NCBI GenBank assembly: GCA_028023455.1
Contig: JAQFVV010012529.1
Location: 3,162,001 to 3,226,000, forward strand
Source: Epiperipatus broadwayi
Lineage: Eukaryota > Onychophora > Udeonychophora > Euonychophora > Peripatidae
Length of the DNA: 64,000 bases
Direction of reading: 5' to 3'
This document shows positions 53,501 through 63,045 of the stretch, one piece after another (the first letter of the stretch is position 1; each line of letters begins with the position of its first letter). The translations under genes and the position numbers were made by a program. The notes beneath the pieces were generated by a model. The model searched no databases, was not told the origin of the DNA, and saw only the letters and a program-made list of their open reading frames with translations.

Positions 53501-56250
53501 TTGCCAGTCATGCATCATAGCTGATTGGTTGAAATTTCATTTTCTTTTTTAAATTACATAAAAACTATAAGCATGATATCAACAGAAATAACAGGCATTT
53601 GATGCGTCTTTAAAATATCTTTTAAATGCCATCTTTCCGATTGAAATCAGAAGAAATTTGAATTTTTTATTAATTTTTTTATAAACAGGCGGATTTAATT
53701 TTTTTCTATTTTGGTAAATTTTCTACTTTACACAAAGCGATAAAGGCAGAAAATTGTAATCGGCCTTATTATATAGTGAAAATGGCTTAAAAATACGCTG
53801 GTCATTCACATTCAAGGCCTATAATGGGATGTGAACGTAATTGCAGAATATCTATTATAAGTATATATTTTTAATTTTTTAATAATATTTAAATTTATTT
53901 TAATTACTTAAAAAATTTGTATAATTTATTAATTTGCGTTTATATTGGTGTGTATGTGTAGTATATAAATTATAAATAATATAATATTAAATCATTTATG
54001 CTCTTTATTATATGGTATATAAATTATTAATCATATGTACAGTAATTTTGTGTCTTTGATCCAAGTTTGTTAATAATTTATTATGTTTATATGGTGTGTT
54101 TGTGTTTGCTCTTGCATGTTGTATAACAAGTAATGATTTACATATACACCTGGGTCTCTTTTTACGCGGACTTATTTAACACGATTTTGAAGTTACGCGA
54201 TTCATATGTTTCACTGGAAGTCGAACTCCGATAATGCGATATTACTTTAAATAATAAATTTTGCGCACTTACGTTATATTGAAAGTAATAGCACATTATT
54301 GGAATTCGACTTTCATCTTAGTAATTTCAATATTTTCAGTGCTTTATAATAGTAAGATCATGATTTCCACATTTTATGTATACACACATTAAATTTGACA
54401 AGATTATAATGTAAATTTGTTCAAACATTGTGCGTGTTAATTTTGCATTTTAAATCACATTCTGTTTTTGCTTTTTAAAAAAGAATGTAATCAATTATTA
54501 ATCATTTAGTGTCCACAAGTTTATTTTTAAAAGGTCAGTAATAGCAGTGGGCACAATTAAAAATTAAAATCTGATTTTTAATTGTAATTAACAATTTAAA
54601 AATTACTTACGGCGATGTGATGTAAAACGAAATTTGATTTTTAAACGGAATTGAAAATTAAAAAATTAAAGATAAAAATAAGAATTTAATTTTTAGTTGT
54701 TAGTTTTAATTAAATTTTTCCCAGCAGTGGTGAATACATGTCTTTTTATTATCATAAGTCTAAGTTCATAAACAATTAATAAAATTATCGTCTCAAAGAT
54801 TAATTACTAATTACGTTGTCAACAGAAAAATATTAACACAATGTGAGAGTGAACTTGGCGCTAGTTGTATTTCCTCTTGTGAAGAATCTATTTTTTAGCA
54901 GTTTGCAAATGAAACTGTTTATCAGCAAATGGCGATAATAATTAAAACGTGTATAAAAAAAAATGTAGATTACTGTACTGTAAATTATGCATAAAAATAT
55001 ATTATTTTGAATAAAATTAAATATTATAGTTAATAAAGTTTGTCTTGTATCAATTTTTTTCAAATTTGAAATTTTTTATTAGTCATATTTTATTTCCTTA
55101 TTTTTTTTTTTTGAGCGAATTTTAAAGTAAATTTTACGTTGGTGCTTTGCTTTTATGCGAGTTTTGAAAAATCACAGTCCGTATCCCCCCTTTTTCAAGG
55201 TAAGTTACGTCTATTTTTGCGCGATTTCGTTTGCGCATGTTTTCTGAGGAACCTATCTATCGCGTAAAACGAGACCCAGGTGTATAGAGCAGTGCAATGT
55301 AAATTTTAAAAACTGATAATCAAATGTACAGAAAGGTTGCAGGTTGCAGTTGATAAAGCATTCACAAAATTTATTGGGCATAGTACCATGTGAAAATGTA
55401 AACACTTAAAACCAGTAAAGAGAGATTTCCAAATGATGATTGTGTAGTAGTAGCCACAATGGTTATGCATATACCATTTGGAATGGTATGTAGGCAAATA
55501 ATCATTCTGATTCTTGCCTATGCCTTGATACTCATACTGTTGAGTCAGTAGTTTTGCCACATCTTGCATCACAATATTTCCCAGTCTATAGCTAACAAAT
55601 GAATTATATGCAAATAAATTATATCTATGTGGGACAATAAATACAACAAGATAGCATCACTGGTGTGCATAAAGAATATAAATATCACTGATGTACACAA
55701 AAAAAATATAAGAGATGAAATTCATTTTATAACTGACAATTTCTAATTTTAGATAGACAAGAAGCCAATTGCTATGATGATAAATGCATATACATCTTCT
55801 GGGAATGATTTGTTTATATCTTTTATCAGGATGAATCTTTTTCTTATAGACACCTTTGAGATTTATCAACTTTTGGGGTACAAGGTGAAAATGAATTCTT
55901 ATATGAATACTTTTGGAGATTCTGAAACTATGGATTATCTCAGGTAAGAAGTATTATATATGGTTTGAAAGATAATTTTGTGAGGAATACAAACAAATTA
56001 TCACTGAAGATGACATTTAATCTTAGTTAATGATAAATTAGAAATTATGAACAAACAATAAAATAATAATTATGTTGGGTGGTGAAATTTTTTTTTCCTT
56101 ATTTTTTAAATGGTTTCACTATTTGTCTTAGACTTATGGTTTTTCTAGTTTCTATTAATGTAAATTTTTTTGCTCTAACATAATTAAAACTGAAGTTATT
56201 GTGAAAATTGTGTTTCAGGTCAGTTTTTTAAAAAATTCAACATGGTGCCT
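53500..56250. mobile_element. Insertion splitting the LINE-A reverse transcriptase
   Basis: LINE-A similarity stops near 53,500 and resumes near 56,250 with text that should be almost adjacent (RLYENNYY upstream, RLKVNNGVE downstream). The roughly 2.75 kb between contains the Tigger-like MITE and unidentified AT-rich flanks, including short open frames without family features (54,833-55,063, 55,306-55,572, 55,657-55,869). The identity of the outer insert is unknown; its ends were not found. Confidence 0.6.
54147..55282. mobile_element. Tigger/pogo-like non-autonomous DNA transposon (MITE)
   Basis: The element starts CACCTGGGTCTCTTTTTACG and ends with the inverted copy CGTAAAACGAGACCCAGGTG. 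The terminal repeats match over 22 bases with one difference and are bounded by TA on both sides (54,145-54,146 and 55,283-55,284). Subterminal text ttttctgaggaacc near the right end is typical of Tigger termini, from family knowledge. At 1,136 bp with no transposase frame it is non-autonomous. It is GC-rich only at its ends. Confidence 0.85.
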
Positions 56251-56470
56251 GCAAACTCGACCAGTTAACTGATTCTATATTTTCTAATTTATATGTATAG
56301 TAATTATTTTCATACAATCTTTTAATCCACTAAAGCTCCATTCATTCCCAAATTTATTAAACTTGTCCATAAGTTATTTCTATATACTCTATCATATGCC
56401 TTCTTTATATCTATAAAGACTATATATAACTGTCTAAACATCACATGATCACTATTTCTTATGCTAGCAC
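56250..56470 (-). pseudogene. LINE-A reverse transcriptase, motif A
   Basis: The minus strand reads FIDIKKAYDRV, with the first catalytic aspartate, then YRNNLWTSLINLGMNGALVD and, after a stop, IKRLYENNYY. Palindrome FB2 lies immediately upstream of it and the 2.75-kb insert downstream. Confidence 0.85.
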
Positions 56471-56586
56471 CTTACTGTTATTAAAACAGGCAAAACTCTC
56501 CATACAGGAGTGCCATTCACTGCCAACCAGAGTAATCAATGGATGCCAGAAGGCTTGTGCATAAAATCCATATTTAGTGCCTACTC

Positions 56587-56645
56587 ATCCAATATCCCCA
56601 GACTAGTTTCTGGCTTGTGGCCTTCGTCAGTGAGGAGCTTTGGAT
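56587..56645 (-). ncRNA. Type I hammerhead ribozyme, FB2 left arm
   Basis: On the minus strand: atccaa and ctcctca (stem I, 5'), CTGACGA (canonical box, 56,624-56,630), ggc-cacaa-gcc (stem II), GAAA (56,607-56,610), the palindrome actagt (stem III), GTC (cleavage expected after the C at 56,601), then tgggga and ttggat (stem I, 3'). Stem I pairs in two blocks with an internal loop, as in natural hammerheads. An A-A mismatch sits at the base of stem II, so activity needs testing. Confidence 0.75.
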
Positions 56646-56928
56646 CTGAGAGCACTGCACCTAGATTTTAGGATCTAATGCAACCCTCCAGCAGCCATCT
56701 TTTATCTCTACTTAACTACAAAACTGAGAATAAAATTGAAAACACAATAATATTTTCAATCTAAACTTAATAGCTTATATAGTCATATGGGTCTGAATTA
56801 TTGAGCTTAGATTAAAAATATTACTGTGTTTTCAATTTTATTCTCATAAATTTTGTAGTTAAGTAGAGATAAAAGGTGGCTGCTGGAGGGTTGCATTAGA
56901 TCCTAAGATCTAGGTGCAGTGCTCTCAG

Positions 56929-56987
56929 ATCCAAAGCTCATCACTAACTAAGGCCACAAGCCAGAAACTAGTCTGGGGATATTGGAT
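56929..56987 (+). ncRNA. Hammerhead motif, FB2 right arm, degraded
   Basis: Same layout as the left arm in the plus direction: atccaa, then ctcatca, ctaacta in place of CTGACGA, ggc-cacaa-gcc, GAAA, actagt, GTC, tggggat, ttggat. Two core changes predict loss of cleavage. Confidence 0.6.
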
Positions 56988-57092
56988 GAGTAGGCACTAG
57001 ATAGGGATTTTATGCACCAGCCTTCTGGCATTCATTGATTAATCTGGTTGGCACTGAATGGCACTACTGTATGCAGAGTTTTGCCTGTTTTT

Positions 57093-57770
57093 ATAACTGT
57101 CTAACTGTATTCCTACTTAGATCTATAAGTTGTGTGTCTACAAATAAACTCTCTTATACATCTATCCAATTGAAAACCTCCTTGTATTTCTCCACTATAT
57201 TATTTTCCTTCATTTACCTTCGACCCTTCCAGCCACCATATATGCAAAACTTTATATAACACTGATGTTACTGCTATCTGTCTATAATTGTTTAACTTTC
57301 TATGATCCTTATTCTTTCCTTTAAATAATAGCTTACTCTTATATTATTCCAGCTATCTGGATATTCTTCTGTGCCATTTTATTAAAACATAATAATAGAT
57401 TTAATTTTGTCCTATTTCCTAAAATCATCATCATCTCTGCTAACCATTCATCTAAATCTCTTGCTTTTACTTTTCAATTTCTTTCCTGCCTCATTCAATT
57501 CATTTTTCTGTATACCTGATATTACCATTATTATATGCTTTTGTTTGCTATCATTCTGTTCTTCACATGTAACATCTTTTCTATATTCACTTCATACTTA
57601 TTTAAAATTGTCTCTAATTCTTCTCTAGAGCTACACTCTTTTTCTTCATCATCTAGTAATACTATTTCTTTTTCCCCTACATTCATTCTTTTAATATATT
57701 TCCAAAATTTTTTACTCCCATCTCTTTCACTTTTATTAATATCCTCCAACAATTTATTATTTAATTTCAT
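57093..57770 (-). pseudogene. LINE-A linker and start of reverse transcriptase
   Basis: A 79-codon minus-strand frame (57,531-57,770) reads KKFWKYIKRMN and LLDDEEKE, the usual linker between endonuclease and reverse transcriptase. Downstream, in broken frames, come KLNNYRQIAVTSVLYKVL (about 57,295-57,240) and EIQGGFQLDRCIRESI (about 57,180-57,130), the first reverse-transcriptase motifs. FB2 interrupts immediately after. Confidence 0.8.
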
Positions 57771-57789
57771 TTTTTTCTCTATAATTATC

Positions 57790-58650
57790 TATTTTAGCCA
57801 ACTTTTTTTTAAAAAAAAAAACAACTTTTCCCATTTAATATTAACATCTTTTTAGCATATTTATATTCTTTGCATGCTTTTGCCCTCTCTTTTACATTTT
57901 TACTAATTCTCACTTACTTGTATTCTTCTGAATATTCTCACCTAAAATTCTATTTGCAAGTTTTTCACACCAATCCTTATATTCATCCCCAACAAACTCT
58001 TTTCCATCACATTACTAACCATTTCTATTATGAAGAAATTAAGATCACAATTACATACTTTCTCTTCATTATCAAAGTCTTTAATTTTTCGTACTTTATT
58101 CATTCCCTCTTCATAATCTAATATGTGAAATATATTATTTCTAGTCAATATGTATTATTTTCATAAATATTTGATAAATCTCCAATGCTGAAATTCACTC
58201 TCAGACAAACATTTTTCAAAAGCTGTCCATTCATATTATCTACACCATCAATTTCTTCAATATGCTCATTCATATCCCTTATAACAATTATTTTCTTCCC
58301 TTTTTTTTGAAACTGTATATCCATAACTAGGCATTCATATTTGCTACTTTTCCACTCCATTATAGTTTGACTATTCCCAGTGGCCATATATACTATAGCC
58401 ACCATCCATTCTTGTCTTCCTAACTTTATCTCAAATCACAAATGTTCTTCACACTTAACAGTATTTAAATATTTTTTTGACATAATTCCTAGACCACTAC
58501 CCCTTTTAGTGTAGGTTCTTCTTCTTTTAGATGTGTTTCCATTATTGCTATTACCTCTAGTTCTTCATTTTTAACTGCTTTGTTTAATTCCAGTCACTTT
58601 TCTGGTCTCTTAACCACTTTGCATATTCAAATATTCTATTTTAACAATTT
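57790..58650 (-). pseudogene. LINE-A endonuclease (APE-type)
   Basis: Minus-strand fragments match the apurinic-like endonuclease that nicks the target. They include AIMETHLKEEEPT (about 58,530), GSGLGIMSKKYL, then MVAIVYMATG and VIRDMNEHIEEID (58,145-58,405 frame). RDMNEHI corresponds to the catalytic GDxNxH motif with G changed to R. Stops separate the pieces, so the domain is dead. Confidence 0.75.
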
Positions 58651-58659
58651 CTTCTTTTC

Positions 58660-60120
58660 TTACTACTCTTTTATAATTTTTTTTTCCTTTTTTTTTTTTT
58701 CTTCTCTATTACATTTATAAGTATCTTGCTTATTATTAATTTTACAGATCCATTCCCTCTCCTCATCTAAATCAGCCACCCTTTGTTTATTTCTTGCATC
58801 CCATCTATTCTTCTTTTTGGTAATACCGCAATTTAAAATATTCCCCATTGTAAGTTTCCCGAACTATAATATTTTTTATAAATCAAACTCCTCAATAATT
58901 CACTTTTTTGTTTTGCTAAGTGCAATCCATCTTTATTATACAACTTCCTCTTAGTACTAAAAAAAATCCCACAAATCCACAAACATAACATTATTTGTCA
59001 CATAATTTTTTCAATCTCTCATTTACCTATTGTTGAATCTTGATAATAATCTAACTATTCCTATATTTCCATTAATCTTAATCAGATTACTAATAAATTC
59101 TCTACTCAGCCATTACTCTCTCTGATGGCTCTGACAAATTATTTGTCCTTACTATAACATAAACATCTCTACTCCCTTGTTTTTTTATCTTATCTGTAAC
59201 ATCCCTTTTTGTAGCTCCAGGAAAACATTCTTGCATACCTGTTTCTATTTTCCCTTGCAATTATATCACATCCTCTTATTAGTGAGTCTCTTATCAATAC
59301 TGTCTCATTGTTTACTTTCCGTACTTCATCTGTAATGTTCTCTTCCACCTCTGGACTTCCTTATTTAGTTTTTCTTCATCATTTCTATATATTAATTCCT
59401 TAATCTGCTCACATTTTATCTCTAACGATGTTAATTTTGCTTCTACATCCTATAGCCTCTTCTATCAATACTGTCTCATTGTTTACTTTCCCTACTTCAT
59501 CTGCAACATTCTCTTCCACCTCTGGACTTCCTTATTTAGTTTTTCTTTATCATTTCTATTTATTAATTCCTTAATCTGCTCACACTTTATCTCTAACGAT
59601 GTTAATTTTGCTTCTACATCCTATAGCCTCTTCTATCAATACTGTCTCATTGTTTACTTTCCCTACTTCATCTGTAACGTTTTCTTCCACCTCTGGACTT
59701 CCTTATTTAGTTTTTCTTTATCATTTCTATTTATTAATTCCTTAATCTGCTCACACTTTATCTCTAACGATGTTAATTTTGCTTCTACATCCTATAGCCT
59801 CTTCCTGTATTTTACTTATTCTTTGGCTAACCATCTCCATTGCACTACTTATTTTGTCATTTATATCTCTTATCACTACACTAAATACATACTGTATTCT
59901 ATTTTAATTACATTTAACTCCATTTCTTTTGACTTTCTCTTTAAACTATCTACACTTAAAAAACATTTTTCAACCTCTTTTATGACATTTACATGTGATC
60001 TACATAACCATACACCTATTTCAATCTTTCTAGTCTTATTTAAGTATTTCAAATGATAAACCTTATCACATATTACAGACTGCTACAGCATGCCTAATTT
60101 GCTTCTGACCATTATATATT
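58660..60120 (-). pseudogene. LINE-A ORF1: PHD-like finger, coiled coil, SGNH esterase
   Basis: Read 60,100 to 58,850 on the minus strand. First comes a PHD-like finger: CNM, a one-base gap, CDKVYHLKY, then GVWLCRSHV, with the last cysteine of the first half changed to Y. Next is a charged, coiled-coil-like region (EAKLTSLEIKCEQIKELINR) present three times. Then an SGNH-hydrolase signature: RDSLIRG (serine block), FPGATKRDV, IVRTNNL (asparagine block) and, near 58,945, LYNKDGLHLAK (Asp-His block). PHD and esterase domains in ORF1 are known for CR1-type LINEs. Stops and frameshifts occur throughout. A 61-codon frame at 58,663-58,848 follows and may be the end of ORF1. Confidence 0.75.
59288..59805. 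repeat. 171-bp tandem triplication inside LINE-A ORF1
   Basis: The phrase tcaatactgtctcattg starts at 59,294, 59,465 and 59,636, exactly 171 bases apart each time. The three units are nearly identical, units two and three closest. 171 bases is 57 codons, but all three carry the same in-frame tag stop (plus-strand cctatagcc), so the triplication followed inactivation. Confidence 0.95.
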
Positions 60121-60129
60121 CATTATGGG

Positions 60130-62570
60130 GTACTAATGCAATCCATATTCCTTATTTTCCAAGTCCCCTACTCCCTATATATATATATATATTAATGGTG
60201 ATCAGTAAACACGTGTTTCCTAACCTACCCCTCAAATGTTATCTTCTTTCTCAAATCTCTTTCTTAGATTGAAGATTCTTTAATAGCAAACCTACTAAAA
60301 AACCAACCATTCTTACATACAACTTAGTTTTAAAGTATCCTTGCAGTACACACAAAAAATAATCTTTTTTTTATATTCAAAATGGCGTATCGAATCACTT
60401 TCCAAAAGTTAAGCAATATTTATCCTGACCCTTCAAAATACAATTAAATCTATCTCTTCATTCCAAACATGCAATTTAATCTATCTCTCTTCACTCCAGT
60501 TTTTTTATCACCTTCACACACTAAGCAAAAAAATTTTATAGGAACAATTTTTTCCATATATTAAAAAATTATATATAAAATATCTTACGGAAAAAATCAG
60601 TTGCATCAGCACAGCAAGGCACCTGTTGCTAGTGTCACAATGGTACATCTTGGATTCACAAAGAAATAAAGTCCTGCTTTTCTGTATTTCATAGTCCATA
60701 ATGTGTACTATGTGTACTAGATAGCTGGCTTGCCTGAAGTTGATTAAATGTCATCAGTTACTTGATTTATATCTTCCCCCAAAATTTTAATGAGACATTA
60801 TACTATACTACTACAGACATGATTATAATGGACCAGCTTACTGAAAGATATTATTAACATGCTATGTCATATGCCTCTATCTATAGGCTGTGAAGCACAG
60901 ACAAGTACTGCATTGTATATATAGAGTGCGCATAGCAGATCTACTTCATAAAACAGATTTTGGTGACTAATTTTATTGAAAAATTACATTATTTTAAATA
61001 CCTTTGCAGTTAAAATCTTTAAATTATAAGATTTGAAAGTAAATAAGTTTTGTTTAAATTATTCAACTAAAAGTAAGATGCATTTCCAATATATTTTATT
61101 AAAAAAGGAAAACTCCAAAAATCTTTCTCTATTGAACAAAAGAGCTTGCTAGAATATTTTAAAGATGTTTACAATTAATTAGAAGTAACCTGGAAAAAAA
61201 AAAGAAAAACTTTTATGGACAGTCAAAGAAATAATATATATTGAACCGACTGCTTTATCAGCTTCAATAGTTTCATCACTTAATTAAAACTAACTTTGAT
61301 TTTTATAAAGTTTTAAAAGAAAAATATTTGAAAGTTTTGTATTTATTTTATATATTAAGAGTACGTGCAATAACGCATATACTCGTTTTTATTTTAAAAT
61401 TCTGTGATTTTTATTTGCAATAGATTTTAAATTAAAATCTATTTTCTTTCGACACATTTTTTTTCTTATATTTGTGAAAACATTCTAATTTAAAAAGTTT
61501 TAATCTTTTAAAGAAAAAAAGAAGTGCATTTTAATTTTAAAATGTTTTGACTGCATTCCTGTTTTTTTCATTTTTGTTTGTAATCTAATTTTAATTTATT
61601 TTTAAAAAGAAAAGCTGAGTCTTAATTTTGCATTTATTATTTAAAATTAATTTTGGATAAGATAGGAGTCCTGGTCAGATTTTTAATTAGGATTAGATCT
61701 GAGATAGAGGTTTGCCCTGGGCAAAAACTTATAATTAAGGAAGATATGGGAGATAAGAATGCACATAAGTAGCCCTGGGATTTTGGACTATTAAGTATTC
61801 GGCTTCTCATTTCTATTCTGCTTGTTACGTGTATTGATTGAGCTTTGTATGCTACTTGTGATCCTGATTTGAATTGCTGTGCTACCTGATTGTTAAAAGA
61901 TTTCTGTCCACATCTGGAGATTACCATTGCTAATATTACCTTTCTACTATCTGTTGTTGGAAATTCTGCTGAAATCAGATTACTGACTTCTAGTTGCTAA
62001 GTAGCGTTACTTTCTGCAGAATGCTAAAATTACATGCCACGAGGAATCATTTCTTCTACATGCAGTGCTAAATCAACCCGAAGGTGGACCCTGGATCTTC
62101 AAAGATTATACAGTAAAAGTTTAAACAAAAACTGATCCAGAGCTTGCCTCCACACTCCCTATTAAGATAGAAATCAAAAGCCTTCATGATGGACTCGAGT
62201 TAGAACTTTGTGCACCCCGCCAGAATAACTATGGACAATTCAAAGCCTGAAAGATAACTGAACTTCCCTATATTGAAACCTGGGCTTAAATCTCTAGTTA
62301 AATCTCTTGTAAAGTTTCAGCTTAATCTTAAAAGAAACCTATTTTTGTTATAAATTTTGAATATTCCTATGTTTATTTAAATTTATTTATCCGAGATTGT
62401 ATTGTGAATTTCTATTTTATATGCTTCGTGTTCGCTTTTTATATTACTAACCATTAGTAAATCCTTTGGCAGACATTTGTAATTTTCTTTTAACTCACCT
62501 ATCCCTTTTGTTATGCAATAATTTATTTAGCTAAGCTTGGCTTGCGCAAATCTTTTGGCTGGCAGTTTAT
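60130..62570. other. Unassigned stretch
   Basis: AT-rich to about 61,640. From 61,640 to 62,300 the sequence is more complex (ctgatccagagcttgcctcc, gcaccccgccagaataac) but has no coding frame I recognise. It runs towards repeat R1 copy B and may belong to the same element. Confidence 0.4.
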
Positions 62571-62572
62571 CG

Positions 62573-63045
62573 TGTAACGGGCACACATGCCATTACATTA
62601 TTTATTTTAAAAATTGGAGAAGATAGAGATGTGAAAGCAGAGGTGTGCTAGAGTTGAAGGAGAAGGGATTGGAAAGACACACTCTTCAATCCCTTCTGTT
62701 TTGCTGTAAAAAAAAAGAAAGAGAAATGACCAATCGTTTTTCTATATTGTGGACCATATGACATCGGGAGAATTAACGCTGGATCCCAAATGGCAAGCAA
62801 CGGATAAAGATGAACCAAAACCGTAAGAACTTTATTAACATTTTCAAAACAATAACTCTAAATTCTAAACCTTTCAGTAAATAATACAAATAGAATCCTA
62901 TGTGACCAACGTAAATTAATATTAATAATGTTATTTGATGTATTTTTTTTTTTAAATCATTTCCATTTATTTTTTTCTGTGCTTTTAAGTTTTTATTATG
63001 ATTTTTTTTTTTGTTTATTTTTTTTTTAAGCAAGTTTACTGATAT
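62573..63045 (+). repeat. Palindrome-headed repeat R1, partial copy B
   Basis: The copy opens with TGTAACGGGC...GCCATTACA (62,573-62,597), then ttatttattttaaaaattgg and the conserved gggattgg...caatccc stem-loop (62,665-62,693). It continues to the T-rich ttttaagtttttattatg, then stops at the next TGTAACGGGC (63,045). It is about 95% like the first part of copy C by eye. Confidence 0.8.

Larger units (their letters stand above)
56483..57093. mobile_element. Palindromic foldback element FB2 with hammerhead arms
   Basis: This is an inverted repeat of about 610 bp. It starts ttaaaacaggcaaaactct and ends agagttttgcctgttttta. Arms of about 290 bases differ at scattered sites and surround a loop at about 56,776-56,802. 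Each arm has a hammerhead ribozyme layout. It sits within the LINE-A reverse transcriptase, so it inserted after LINE-A. No clear target duplication was found. Shared core with FB1 and the known presence of hammerheads in Penelope-like terminal repeats suggest an inverted pair of such repeats. Confidence 0.85.
52036..60120 (-). mobile_element. Near-full-length LINE-A (CR1-type), interrupted
   Basis: Reading the minus strand from about 60,100 down to 52,036, the parts follow in LINE order: ORF1 (PHD-like finger, coiled coil, esterase), endonuclease, linker, reverse transcriptase, C-terminal knuckle and a gatgtgatgtgatg (plus-strand) tail. Two insertions break the reverse transcriptase: palindrome FB2 (56,483-57,093) and an approximately 2.75-kb insert (about 53,500-56,250) holding a Tigger-like MITE. 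The 3' third aligns with the truncated copy at 15.0-15.9 kb. ORF1 with PHD and esterase domains is known from CR1-type elements. The element is dead, and its exact 5' end is not defined. Confidence 0.85.
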
